Source: Limnohabitans sp. Rim8 (GTDB lineage Bacteria > Pseudomonadota > Gammaproteobacteria > Burkholderiales > Burkholderiaceae_C). Taken from it: DNA of 64,000 nucleotides. Shown here piece by piece: positions 25,172 to 34,180 of this stretch. A program made the position numbers and the translations under genes. The stretch spans positions 61,830 to 125,829 of the forward strand of contig NZ_CAMDLM010000008.1 in assembly GCF_945901735.1 (NCBI RefSeq), written 5' to 3'. Within the stretch, counting starts at the first letter, position 1. Each line of letters starts with the position of its first letter. Below the pieces are notes generated by a model. It did no database searches and had not been told where the DNA came from. It saw only the letters and a program-made list of their open reading frames with translations.

Positions 25172-26377
25172 ATGAAAGCAGCCAACCCTCTACGCCGCGC
25201 CCTTGCGCTGGCAGCCCTTGCCTGGGTCGCCGTGCCCGCGCAGGCCCAAAACACCTTCAAGATCGGGGAACTCAACAGCTACAAAGCCCAACCCGCTTTC
25301 CTAGAGCCCTACAAAAAGGGCATGGAGCTGGCCATTGAAGAGATCAATGCGGCGGGTGGCGTGATGGGCAAGAAGTTCGAACTGATCACACGCGACGACA
25401 ACGCCAACCCGGGTGATGCCGTGCGCGTGGCCGAAGAGCTGATCTCGCGTGAAAAGATCGATGTGCTGACCGGCACCTTCCTGTCCAACACCGGTTTGGC
25501 CGTTGCCGACTTTGCCAAGCAGAAAAAAGCTTTCTTCCTGGCCGGGGAACCGCTGACCGACAAGCTGACCTGGCAAGGCGGCAACGCCTACACCTTCCGT
25601 TTGCGCCCCGGCACCTACATGCAGGCCGCCATGCTGGTGCCTGAGGCGGTCAAGCTCAAGAAAAAACGCTGGGCTGTGGTTTACCCCAACTATGAATATG
25701 GCCAGTCTGCCGCTGCCGCATTCAAGACCTTGCTCAAAGCCGCCCAGCCCGACGTGGAGTTTGTGGCCGAGCAGGCGCCACCGCTGGGCAGGCTCGACGC
25801 GGGCAGCGTGGTGCAGGCCCTGGCCGATGCCAAGCCCGATGCGATCTATAACGTGTTGTTTGGCGCCGACCTGTCCAAGTTTGTGCGTGAAGGCAACACC
25901 CGTGGCTTGTTCCAGGGCCGTGAAGTCGTCAGCATGCTGACCGGCGAGCCCGAGTACCTGGACCCGCTCAAGGACGAAACCCCGAACGGCTGGATCGTGA
26001 CGGGTTACCCCTGGAACAACCACAACACCCGAGAGCACAACGCGTTCTTGCAGGCCTATCAAGCCAAGTTCAAGGACTACCCTCGTTTGGGCTCGGTGGT
26101 GGGTTACGCCATGATCAAGTCGGTGGCGGCCGGTGTGGCCAAGGCCCAGAGCGCCGATTCTGAAAAACTGCGCGTGGCCTTCCGTGGCCTGCAGGTGGAC
26201 ACACCATTTGGCAAGATCACCTACCGCGCCGAAGACCACCAGTCGACCATGGGCGCTTTTGTGGGCCGCACCAAGAACGAAGGTGGCAAAGGCGTGATGG
26301 TGGATGCGCGTTATCTGGATGGTGCGCAGTACCAACCTCCAGCCGCCGAAGTCAAGAAGACGCGCAACGCCGACTGA
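25172..26377 (+). CDS. Branched-chain amino acid-type ABC transporter, substrate-binding protein
   Basis: A 401-residue periplasmic protein with a signal peptide (KAANPLRRALALAALAWVAV, cleavage likely after AQA). The mature part has the type I binding fold: FKIGELNSYKAQPAFLEPYK, INAAGGVMGKKFELITRDDN and WAVVYPNYEYGQSAAAAF. The LivK-like class binds amino acids and also aromatic acids, amides and urea. Its place inside the hnr-nicAB operon suggests nicotinate, or a related pyridine, as ligand. A hairpin (26406-26435) follows it. Confidence 0.9.
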   Translation: MKAANPLRRALALAALAWVAVPAQAQNTFKIGELNSYKAQPAFLEPYKKGMELAIEEINAAGGVMGKKFELITRDDNANPGDAVRVAEELISREKIDVLTGTFLSNTGLAVADFAKQKKAFFLAGEPLTDKLTWQGGNAYTFRLRPGTYMQAAMLVPEAVKLKKKRWAVVYPNYEYGQSAAAAFKTLLKAAQPDVEFVAEQAPPLGRLDAGSVVQALADAKPDAIYNVLFGADLSKFVREGNTRGLFQGREVVSMLTGEPEYLDPLKDETPNGWIVTGYPWNNHNTREHNAFLQAYQAKFKDYPRLGSVVGYAMIKSVAAGVAKAQSADSEKLRVAFRGLQVDTPFGKITYRAEDHQSTMGAFVGRTKNEGGKGVMVDARYLDGAQYQPPAAEVKKTRNAD

Positions 26378-26405
26378 TGGATTTGTTCCACGCTTGAGTG
26401 TGTGA

Positions 26406-26435
26406 CATCCCCTGGGAACATGCCCCATGGGGATG
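26406..26435 (+). promoter_or_regulatory. Intercistronic hairpin after the binding-protein gene
   Basis: CATCCCC (26406-26412) is repeated inverted as GGGGATG (26429-26435) in the 90-bp gap between binding protein and permease. There is no T-run. Such structures often protect the abundant binding-protein mRNA, or reduce expression of the permease. Confidence 0.45.
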
Positions 26436-26467
26436 CCGCGCTGGGCCTTTCTAGAAATGACCGACTC

Positions 26468-28390
26468 ATGAGCTTTTCCGGATTTTTAGTTCAACTCCTC
26501 AACGGACTGGCGGCTGCATCGTCCTTGTTTTTTGTGGCAGCAGGGCTGTCGCTCATTTTTGGTGTGACGCGCATTGTGAATTTTGCGCACGGCTCGTTTT
26601 TCATGGCGGGCATCTACATCGCCTACAGCGTGGTGGAGCGCTTTGCCAGCAGCATCGGGTTTTGGCCTTCGCTGGCCGTGGCTGCCCTGGCCGTGGGTGT
26701 TCTGGGGGCCATCATCGAGATGCTGCTGTTGCGCCGCATTTACAAGGCACCCGAGTTGTTCCAGTTGCTGGCCACGTTTGCCCTGGTGCTGGTGCTCAAG
26801 GACGCGGTGCTGTGGCTGTGGGGCCCGGAAGAGTTGCTCGGGCCGCGCGCGCCGGGCCTGGCCGGTTCGGTGTCTATTTTGGGTCGGCAGTTTCCCATGT
26901 ACGACTTGTTTTTGATTGTGGCGGGGCCGGTGGTGCTGGCCTTGTTGTGGCTGCTGCTCACCCGCACCCGCTTTGGCACCTTGGTGCGTGCGGCCACGCA
27001 AGACCGCGAAATGGTCAGCGCCCTGGGGGTGAACCAGGCCTGGTTGTTCACCACCGTGTTTGCGCTGGGTGCATTGCTGGCCGGATTGGGCGGTGCCTTG
27101 CAGTTGCCCCGCGAGCCCGCCAACCTCGAAATGGACCTGCACATCATCGGTGCGGCCTTTGTTGTGGTGGTGGTAGGGGGCATGGGCTCCATCCCCGGCG
27201 CGTATCTCGCAGCTTTGCTGATTGCCGAGGTCAAGGCCGTGTGCATCTGGCTGGGTGTGGTGGATGTGTTCGGTGTGTCGGTGTCTTTTTCCAAGCTCAC
27301 CCTGGTGGTGGACTTTTTGGTCATGGCGGTGGTGCTGGTGTGGCGGCCCTGGGGGCTGCTGGGCAAAGCCCAGGCACCTAGCCGCTACGTGGGCATGCGC
27401 GAGGAGCCTTTGCGCCCCGCCAGCAAGGCCTACTTGGTGGTTGCATCGGTGTTGGGTCTGGTGATGGTGGCCATGCCCATGCTCACGGCCAGCTCGCCTT
27501 ACACCACGGTGCTCTTGATTGACCTGCTGATTGCCGCTTTGTTTGCGGCCAGCTTGCACTTCATCATGGGGCCTGCGGGCATGCACTCCTTCGGACATGC
27601 GGCTTACTTCGGCCTGGGCGCTTACGGCGCGGCGCTGCTGGTGCGCTCTTTAGGCTTGTCCATGGAGATGGCGCTGCTGGTGGCACCGCTGGTCGCGGCC
27701 TTCGGTGCCTTGATCTTTGGCTGGTTTGCCGTGCGTCTGTCGGGGGTTTACCTGGCCATGCTCACCTTGGCTTTTGCGCAAATCACCTGGGCCATCACCT
27801 TCCAGTGGGACAGTTTCACCGGTGGCAGCAATGGCTTGACGGGCGTGTGGCCTTCCGAGTTGTTCAGCGACAAGCGCATGTACTACTGGCTCACCCTGGG
27901 CTTGGTGTCTGCGGGTGTGCTGTGGTTGCGCCGTATTTTGTTTTCGCCTTTTGGCTATGCCTTGCGCGCAGGGCGTGACTCGGTGTTGCGCGCCGATGCG
28001 ATTGGCATCGATGTCAAGCGCATGCAATGGCTGGCCTTCATTTTGGCGGGAGGTGTGGCCGGGCTGGCGGGGGCGCTGTATGCCTTCTCCAAGGGCAGCA
28101 TCTCGCCCGAATCCTTGAGTGTGGGCAAGTCGGTGGATGGCCTGGTGATGGTGTTGCTGGGTGGCATCCAAACCCTGGCAGGGCCGGTGGTGGGCGCTTT
28201 CAGTTTCACCTGGCTGCATGACGTGGTGGCGCGCAACACCGATTATTGGCGCGCCATGCTGGGCGCCATCATCTTGATTTTGGTGCTGTTGTTTCCTCAA
28301 GGCATTGCCGGATCGGTGCAAGGGCTGTGGGAGCGACTGCGGTCCAGATTTTCGGCCACATCTTCGACTGCAGGGGGTGCTTCATCATGA
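26468..28390 (+). CDS. Fused LivH-LivM ABC transporter permease
   Basis: A 640-residue membrane protein combining both permease subunits. The LivH-like half begins LLNGLAAASSLFFVAAGLSL and contains LSLIFGVTRIVNFAHGSFFM; the LivM-like half contains MGPAGMHSFGHAAYFGLGAY and LRAGRDSVLRADAIGIDV. The join is in the soluble stretch around residues 295-320 (KAQAPSRYVGMREEPLRPAS). In classic Liv systems these are separate genes. ATG 26468 is chosen because it gives a proper membrane start. The stop overlaps the next gene by ATGA. Confidence 0.92.
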   Translation: MSFSGFLVQLLNGLAAASSLFFVAAGLSLIFGVTRIVNFAHGSFFMAGIYIAYSVVERFASSIGFWPSLAVAALAVGVLGAIIEMLLLRRIYKAPELFQLLATFALVLVLKDAVLWLWGPEELLGPRAPGLAGSVSILGRQFPMYDLFLIVAGPVVLALLWLLLTRTRFGTLVRAATQDREMVSALGVNQAWLFTTVFALGALLAGLGGALQLPREPANLEMDLHIIGAAFVVVVVGGMGSIPGAYLAALLIAEVKAVCIWLGVVDVFGVSVSFSKLTLVVDFLVMAVVLVWRPWGLLGKAQAPSRYVGMREEPLRPASKAYLVVASVLGLVMVAMPMLTASSPYTTVLLIDLLIAALFAASLHFIMGPAGMHSFGHAAYFGLGAYGAALLVRSLGLSMEMALLVAPLVAAFGALIFGWFAVRLSGVYLAMLTLAFAQITWAITFQWDSFTGGSNGLTGVWPSELFSDKRMYYWLTLGLVSAGVLWLRRILFSPFGYALRAGRDSVLRADAIGIDVKRMQWLAFILAGGVAGLAGALYAFSKGSISPESLSVGKSVDGLVMVLLGGIQTLAGPVVGAFSFTWLHDVVARNTDYWRAMLGAIILILVLLFPQGIAGSVQGLWERLRSRFSATSSTAGGASS

Positions 28391-29157
28391 CTGCACCGCT
28401 TTTGCAAGTGAACAACCTGGGCAAGTCTTTTGGCGGCGTCAAGGCCGTCGACGGCATCAGCTTTGATCTGTCCCCGGGCGAACTGCTGGCCCTGATCGGC
28501 CCCAATGGGGCAGGCAAGACCACCACCTTCAACATGGTCAATGGTCAGCTGCTTGCCGACCAGGGCTCCATCCAGCTCCAAGGCCATGAACTGGTGGGCC
28601 GAAAGCCCCGTGACATCTGGCGTCAGGGCGTGGGGCGGACCTTTCAGATTGCCGAAACCTTCGCCTCGCTCACGGTGTTGGAAAACGTGCAAATGGCTTT
28701 GCTCTCGCACGACGACCTGTTGTTTTCCATGTGGCGGCGCGCTGCGAACCATCGCCGCGATGACGCGCTGGCCCTGCTCGACCAGGTGGGCATGAAGGCG
28801 CAGGCCGACCGGCCTTGCAATGTGTTGGCCTATGGCGATGTCAAGCGGGTGGAATTGGCGGTGGCCATGGCCAACAATCCCAAGCTGTTGTTGATGGACG
28901 AGCCCACCGCAGGCATGGCGCCCAAAGAGCGCAACGAGCTCATGGCCCTGACCAAAGATCTGGTCATCCAGCGCGGCATGGCGGTGTTGTTCACCGAGCA
29001 CAGCATGGACGTGGTGTTTGCCTATGCCGACCGCATGATCGTGCTGGCCCGGGGCCGCTTGATTGCGCAAGGCAAACCCCTGGAAATTCGGGACCACCCC
29101 AAGGTGCAGGAAGTCTATTTCGGCACTGGCAAGACATTTGAAAAGAGCAAGGCATGA
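28387..29157 (+). CDS. ABC transporter ATP-binding protein, LivG type
   Basis: A 256-residue ATPase. Walker A is GPNGAGKTTT, Walker B LLLMDEPTAGMAP, and the switch His is in FTEHSMDVV. The signature motif is unusual: LAYGDVKRVELAVAM replaces the more common LSYG(E/D)QRxLE. This variant is seen in aromatic-acid and urea-type Liv systems, so it probably does not prevent function. It is translationally coupled on both sides (ATGA at 28387 and 29154). Confidence 0.93.
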   Translation: MTAPLLQVNNLGKSFGGVKAVDGISFDLSPGELLALIGPNGAGKTTTFNMVNGQLLADQGSIQLQGHELVGRKPRDIWRQGVGRTFQIAETFASLTVLENVQMALLSHDDLLFSMWRRAANHRRDDALALLDQVGMKAQADRPCNVLAYGDVKRVELAVAMANNPKLLLMDEPTAGMAPKERNELMALTKDLVIQRGMAVLFTEHSMDVVFAYADRMIVLARGRLIAQGKPLEIRDHPKVQEVYFGTGKTFEKSKA

Positions 29158-29888
29158 GCACTCCAGACATTCTGCTCGACGCCAAAGGCCTGGCCGCCTG
29201 GTATGGCGCAGCGCAAATCCTGTACGACGTGGACCTGCAGGTGCGCCGCGGCGAGGTGGTCGCCCTCATGGGCCGCAACGGCGCGGGCAAATCCACCACC
29301 CTGAAAGCCTTGATCGGCATGATCGGTCGCAGACGCGGACAGATCACATTCATGGGGCATGACCTGTCGCACAGCGAACCGCACCATGCGGCCCGTCTGG
29401 GCTTGGGCTTTGTGCCGGAAGACCGCCGGGTGTTCACCGACCTCACCGTGATGGAAAACCTGGAAGTGGGTCGGCAGCGCATTCGCCAGTGGCCCGATGG
29501 CACCACCGCACCCCACTGGACGCCCGAACGCCTGTTTGAGCTGTTTCCCAACCTGGGTGAAATGCCCCAGCGCCACGGTGGCAGCATGAGCGGCGGCGAA
29601 CAACAAATGCTCACCGTGGCCCGCAGCCTCATGGGCAATCCGTTTTTGGTGCTGCTCGATGAGCCCTCTGAAGGCGTGGCGCCGGTCATCATTGAGCAGA
29701 TGGTGCAGATGATCCTGGCGCTCAAAGCCCAGGGCGTGAGCATCTTGCTGTCCGAGCAAAACATGCACTTTGCCGAGCTGGTGTCAGACCGGGCCTATGT
29801 GCTTGAAAAAGGCCAGATCCGTTACCAAGCGAGCATGCAGGCATTGGCCGCCAACGAAGAAGTCAGGCGCTCGTATCTGAGCGTTTGA
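29154..29888 (+). CDS. ABC transporter ATP-binding protein, LivF type
   Basis: A 244-residue ATPase with Walker A GRNGAGKSTT, signature MSGGEQQMLTVARSLM, Walker B FLVLLDEPSEGVAP and switch His region LSEQNMHFAE, in which Asn-Met-His replaces the usual His position. With the LivG-type subunit it forms the energising pair of the importer. The gene ends 27 bp before the molybdenum hydroxylase, which keeps transport and first catabolic step in one transcript. Confidence 0.93.
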   Translation: MSTPDILLDAKGLAAWYGAAQILYDVDLQVRRGEVVALMGRNGAGKSTTLKALIGMIGRRRGQITFMGHDLSHSEPHHAARLGLGFVPEDRRVFTDLTVMENLEVGRQRIRQWPDGTTAPHWTPERLFELFPNLGEMPQRHGGSMSGGEQQMLTVARSLMGNPFLVLLDEPSEGVAPVIIEQMVQMILALKAQGVSILLSEQNMHFAELVSDRAYVLEKGQIRYQASMQALAANEEVRRSYLSV

Positions 29889-29915
29889 ACTGCCTGATTC
29901 CACCCTGCCCTCGCC

Positions 29916-30404
29916 ATGACCGAAGCCTTTGTCCAAGTCAATCAGGTCCGGCATGCCTTGACCGAGACCACGCGCCGTGCCAACTTGTTGCATGTGCTGC
30001 GCAATGATCTGCAGCTCAACGGCCCGAAATACGGCTGTGGCTTGGGCGAATGCGGTTCTTGCACGGTGTGGGTGGACGGGGTGGCTGCGCGGGCCTGCGT
30101 GATCCCTGCGCATGGGGTCGCCGGGCGCAGCATCACCACGCTCGAGGGCTTGCCCGCATTGCATGGGCAAACGGGTGCCTTGCACCCGGTACAACAAGCC
30201 TTTGTCGATGCCCAGGCTGCCCAGTGCGGTTATTGCCTCAATGGCATGGTCATGATGGCCGCGGCCTTGCTGGCCCGAAATCCGAACCCGAGTGAGGCCG
30301 ATGTGCGCAGAGAGTTGTCCGGCAATCTGTGCCGCTGCGGCACACACCTAGAAATCATCCAGGCGGTGCTGTTGGCTGCCCAGCGCATGGGCCAGTCGAC
30401 ATGA
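29916..30404 (+). CDS. nicA: Nicotinate dehydrogenase small subunit, (2Fe-2S)-binding
   Basis: A 162-residue electron-transfer subunit of the xanthine-oxidase family. The plant-type cluster uses Cys41, Cys46, Cys49 and Cys61 (YGCGLGECGSCTVW); the second cluster uses Cys104, Cys107, Cys139 and Cys141 (QCGYCLNG and NLCRCGTH). It carries electrons from the molybdenum site to the haems of the large subunit. The gene pair resembles Pseudomonas putida NicAB. The stop overlaps nicB by ATGA at 30401-30404. Confidence 0.9.
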   Translation: MTEAFVQVNQVRHALTETTRRANLLHVLRNDLQLNGPKYGCGLGECGSCTVWVDGVAARACVIPAHGVAGRSITTLEGLPALHGQTGALHPVQQAFVDAQAAQCGYCLNGMVMMAAALLARNPNPSEADVRRELSGNLCRCGTHLEIIQAVLLAAQRMGQST

Positions 30405-33400
30405 CACGCCGAGCCGAACTGCCAAAGCGGCGCGCTGATTTTCATGCAGCACAAGGCGTGTTGCTCATCACGCGTGAGCCGCCACCCCCGCCGCCGCCCG
30501 TCAAAGGCCAACCCTCGGCGGTGCCGGGCAATCCGGCCGAGGGTGTGGAGATTTTGTTGGCCGTGTGGGACGACGGCAGCGTGACAGCCCTGAATGGGCA
30601 TGTGGACCTGGGCACGGGCATTCGCACCGCGCTGTCTCAGTTGGTGGCCGATGAACTGGATGTGGCGCTGTCCCAAGTGCACACAGTGCTGGGCAGCACC
30701 ACGCTGGCCCCCAACCAGGGGGCCACGATTGCCAGTGCCACGCTGCAAATTCATGCCGTGCCTTTGCGCGCCGCTGCGGCGCAGGCCCGGGCTTGGTTGC
30801 TGGCTCAGGCGGCCGTTGCGCTGGGTGTTCCGGCCGATGACCTGCTAGCGCAAGACGGTGTGGTGTCCTCGCGTTCGGACCCATCACGGCACTGCCCCTA
30901 TGGCCAGCTGCTGCAGGCACAACACGTCGCGCTGACTTTGGCGCTGGCGACCCCTTTGAAGCCTGTCAGCGAGCACCGCCTCATCGGCCAGAGCGTGCAG
31001 CGGGTGGACATTCCGGCCAAGGTCAGCGGTGAGCAGGTGTTTGTGCACGACATGCGTGTGCCTGGCATGCTGCACGGGCGCGTGGTGCGGCCTCCATATG
31101 CCGGGGCTGACCATGGTGACTTCATCGGCAACACGTTGGCGTCGGTGGACGAGTCTTCCATCGCGCACATCCCCGGTGTGCGTGCGGTGGTCGTGATCCG
31201 TGATTTTGTGGGGGTGGTTGCCGAGCGCGAAGAACAGGCCGAGCAAGCCATGCGCGAGTTGCGCGTGCAATGGAAAGACTGGCCCGGACTGCCTGAACTC
31301 GGCGATGTTGAGCAAGCCTTGCGCAACAACCCGTCCACCCAGCGCCGACTGGTGGACGAGGGCGATGTGGACGCTGCACTGGCCCAGGCGTCGCAGCATT
31401 TGTCGCGCACTTATGTGTGGCCCTACCAGCTGCACGGCTCGATTGGCCCGTCTTGTGCCGTGGCGCTGTGGCAGGGTCAAGCGCCGGATGCGGCTGATGC
31501 GGCAGATCCAAACCAACCTGGCCTGATCGTCTGGGCGGGCACGCAAAACCCGCATGTGCTGCGCGCTGACCTGGCACGGCTCATGGGCCTGGCCGACACC
31601 GCCATCGATGTGGTCCGCATGGAAGCGGCCGGTTGCTATGGTCGCAACGGTGCCGACGATGTGGCCGCCGATGCCGCCTTGCTGGCCCGCGCCGTGGGGG
31701 CACCGGTGCGGGTGCAACTCACGCGCGAACAAGAACATGCCTGGGAGCCCAAGGGCGCAGCCCAGCTGATGGATGTGCGCGGCGGGCTGAACGCCGATGG
31801 TTCGGTGGCGGCCTATGATTTTGAAACCAGCTACCCCTCCAACGGAGCGCCCACTTTGGCGCTCTTGCTCACCCGCACGGTGGAGCCACTGGCGCAAGCC
31901 TATGAAATGGGTGACCGCACCGCACGCCCCCCCTACGACTACACCCACCTGCGGGTCAGTGTGAACGACATGGCCCCGATTTTGCGGGCCTCATGGCTGC
32001 GCGGTGTGTCGGCCTTGCCCAACTCGTTTGCGCACGAAAGCTACATCGACGAGTTGGCAACGGCTGCCGGGGTAGACCCGGTCGAATTCCGTTTGCAGTA
32101 CCTCAAAGATCCGCGCGCTGCCGAGCTGCTGGCGACCACCGCCGAGCGCGCTGGATGGCAGGTGCGCACAGCACCCCGGCAGCAAGCTGTGGCCGGCACC
32201 AACGGTGAGGTGGTTCGGGGCCAAGGCGTGGCCTATGCGCGTTATGTGCACAGCAAATGGCCGGGCTTTGGCGCGGCCTGGGCGGCCTGGGTGGCCGATG
32301 TCGAGGTCAACCGGCGCACGGGCGAGGTGCATGTCAGCCGTGTGGTGGTGGGCCATGACGCCGGCATGATGATCAACCCCGCTGGCGTGGAACACCAAAT
32401 CCACGGCAACGTGTTGCAAACCACCAGCCGCGCATTGCATGAGCAAGTGCAGATCGAACCGCTCAAAAACACCGTGGCCACACAGGAGTGGGGCAGTTAC
32501 CCGATTTTGAATTTCCGTAACGTGCCGGTGGTCGAAGTCGTCACCCTGCCCCGCCAGCACGAAGCGCCTTTGGGTTCGGGCGAGTCGTCGTCGGTGCCCG
32601 GCACGGCGGCCATTGCCAATGCGATTTTTGACGCCACCGGTGTGCGCTTTCGGGAGCCACCATTCACCCCCGAGCGGGTGCGTGCGGCCTTGCACGGCGA
32701 CGCCCCCCCCACCGAGTCGCCCACGCCCCAACCCACACGTGCACCCACGGTGATGCCGCAAGGCGTGCGCTGGCCCCAGCGCTGGCCGGTCTGGTCGCGT
32801 GCGGGGGCGGTTTTGCTGGGGGTCTTGGGCACCGCTTTGGCGCTGCTGGGCGGGCGGGCGGCCATTGCGCCGGTCGCCTTCAGCCCTGGCACTTTGTACA
32901 CCGCCGAAACCATTGAGCGGGGCCGTCAACTGGCGGCAGCCGGGGACTGCGTGGTGTGCCACACCGCACCAGGCGGCGTGTCCAACGCCGGGGGCCGCGC
33001 CATGAGCACGCCTTTTGGCACGGTCTTCAGCACCAACCTCACACCCGACCCTGAGCACGGCATCGGCCGGTGGTCCTTCAGTGCCTTTCAGCGGGCCATG
33101 CGCGAGGGCATCTCGCGCGATGGGCGGCATCTGTACCCGGCCTTTCCTTTCACGTCGTTTGCCAAAATGAGCGACGACGATCTGATGGCGATTTATGGCT
33201 ACCTGATGGCCCAGCCTGCCGTGGCGTCGGCGCCGCCCACCACCTCGCTGGCCTTTCCTTTCAACCAGCGGGCCTTCATGGCGACCTGGAATGGCCTGTT
33301 TCTCGATGCAAAGCCCTGGGTGCCCGCTCCGGACCGGTCTGCCGAATGGAACCGCGGTGCCTATCTGGTCAATGGTGTGGGCCACTGCGGTGCTTGCCAC

Positions 33401-34078
33401 ACGCCGCGCAACGCCTTGGGCGCAGAGCGCAGCGGCCAGGCATTTTTGAGCGGCGCCATGGTGGACGGCTGGGAAGCCCCGGCTCTGACGGCCTTGTCGC
33501 GTGCGCCCGTGCCTTGGAGCGCTGAAGAGCTGTTCCGCTACCTGCGCCATGGGCACACCGAACACCATGGCATGGCCGCAGGCCCCATGGCCCCGGTGGT
33601 GCAGCAACTGGCCCAGGTGCCCGACAGCGACATCCGCGCCATGGCCACCTATTTGGCCAGCTTCAACCCGCCCGAGACCGACAGCGCCAGCCTGGCTCGC
33701 CAGGTGGTGCAACAAGCGGCCGAGCAGCGCACCCGGCTGGTGGGCAGCACCGGTCAGCGTTTGTTTGATGGCGCTTGCAGCGCCTGCCACCACGAAGGCG
33801 ACGGCCCCAAGCTGTTGGGCGTCAACCGGCCTTTGGCACTGAACACCAACTTGCACAGTGAGCGGCCAGACAACCTGCTGCGCGTGATCCTGGATGGCGT
33901 GCAAGAGGTGCCGGGGCCACAAGTGGGCTTCATGCCGGGTTTCCGCCATGCGCTCAACGACCAGCAAATCGCCGATCTGGCGCGTTACATGCGCCAGCGT
34001 TATGCCCCGAGCCAGCCCGCCTGGACAGGGCTTGATCAAGCTGTGGCGCGGGTGCGCAGCGCCACCAGCGGGCACTGA
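30401..34078 (+). CDS. nicB: Nicotinate dehydrogenase large subunit: molybdopterin domain fused to a triheme cytochrome c
   Basis: A 1225-residue protein. Residues 1-760 form a molybdopterin-binding domain of the isoquinoline-oxidoreductase/NicB type, including GHVDLGTGIRTALSQLVADE and the catalytic Glu728 in GSGESSSVPGTAA. A proline-rich stretch and one membrane segment (about 801-824) follow. Then come three c-type haem motifs: CVVCH at 850, CGACH at 996 and CSACH at 1126. The enzyme should hydroxylate nicotinate at C6 and send electrons to the respiratory chain instead of NAD. No FAD subunit is present. Adjacent GC-rich hairpins (34080-34107) lack a T-run. Substrate is inferred from the neighbouring hnr and enamidase. 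Confidence 0.9.
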   Translation: MTRRAELPKRRADFHAAQGVLLITREPPPPPPPVKGQPSAVPGNPAEGVEILLAVWDDGSVTALNGHVDLGTGIRTALSQLVADELDVALSQVHTVLGSTTLAPNQGATIASATLQIHAVPLRAAAAQARAWLLAQAAVALGVPADDLLAQDGVVSSRSDPSRHCPYGQLLQAQHVALTLALATPLKPVSEHRLIGQSVQRVDIPAKVSGEQVFVHDMRVPGMLHGRVVRPPYAGADHGDFIGNTLASVDESSIAHIPGVRAVVVIRDFVGVVAEREEQAEQAMRELRVQWKDWPGLPELGDVEQALRNNPSTQRRLVDEGDVDAALAQASQHLSRTYVWPYQLHGSIGPSCAVALWQGQAPDAADAADPNQPGLIVWAGTQNPHVLRADLARLMGLADTAIDVVRMEAAGCYGRNGADDVAADAALLARAVGAPVRVQLTREQEHAWEPKGAAQLMDVRGGLNADGSVAAYDFETSYPSNGAPTLALLLTRTVEPLAQAYEMGDRTARPPYDYTHLRVSVNDMAPILRASWLRGVSALPNSFAHESYIDELATAAGVDPVEFRLQYLKDPRAAELLATTAERAGWQVRTAPRQQAVAGTNGEVVRGQGVAYARYVHSKWPGFGAAWAAWVADVEVNRRTGEVHVSRVVVGHDAGMMINPAGVEHQIHGNVLQTTSRALHEQVQIEPLKNTVATQEWGSYPILNFRNVPVVEVVTLPRQHEAPLGSGESSSVPGTAAIANAIFDATGVRFREPPFTPERVRAALHGDAPPTESPTPQPTRAPTVMPQGVRWPQRWPVWSRAGAVLLGVLGTALALLGGRAAIAPVAFSPGTLYTAETIERGRQLAAAGDCVVCHTAPGGVSNAGGRAMSTPFGTVFSTNLTPDPEHGIGRWSFSAFQRAMREGISRDGRHLYPAFPFTSFAKMSDDDLMAIYGYLMAQPAVASAPPTTSLAFPFNQRAFMATWNGLFLDAKPWVPAPDRSAEWNRGAYLVNGVGHCGACHTPRNALGAERSGQAFLSGAMVDGWEAPALTALSRAPVPWSAEELFRYLRHGHTEHHGMAAGPMAPVVQQLAQVPDSDIRAMATYLASFNPPETDSASLARQVVQQAAEQRTRLVGSTGQRLFDGACSACHHEGDGPKLLGVNRPLALNTNLHSERPDNLLRVILDGVQEVPGPQVGFMPGFRHALNDQQIADLARYMRQRYAPSQPAWTGLDQAVARVRSATSGH

Positions 34079-34180
34079 CCCGCCATGCTGGCGGCCCTTG
34101 GGCTGCCGGGCATGAAAAGGCCGCGCCCATTGTCCCGAACTTGACCGTTTGCCCTTCGGGGCGCGCCGCACAATGGCCGA

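Noticed and set aside
34080..34107. Terminator after nicB
   Set aside because: Two GC-rich hairpins are present but no T-run follows, and the next gene lies 74 bp further on in the same direction, so termination is doubtful.
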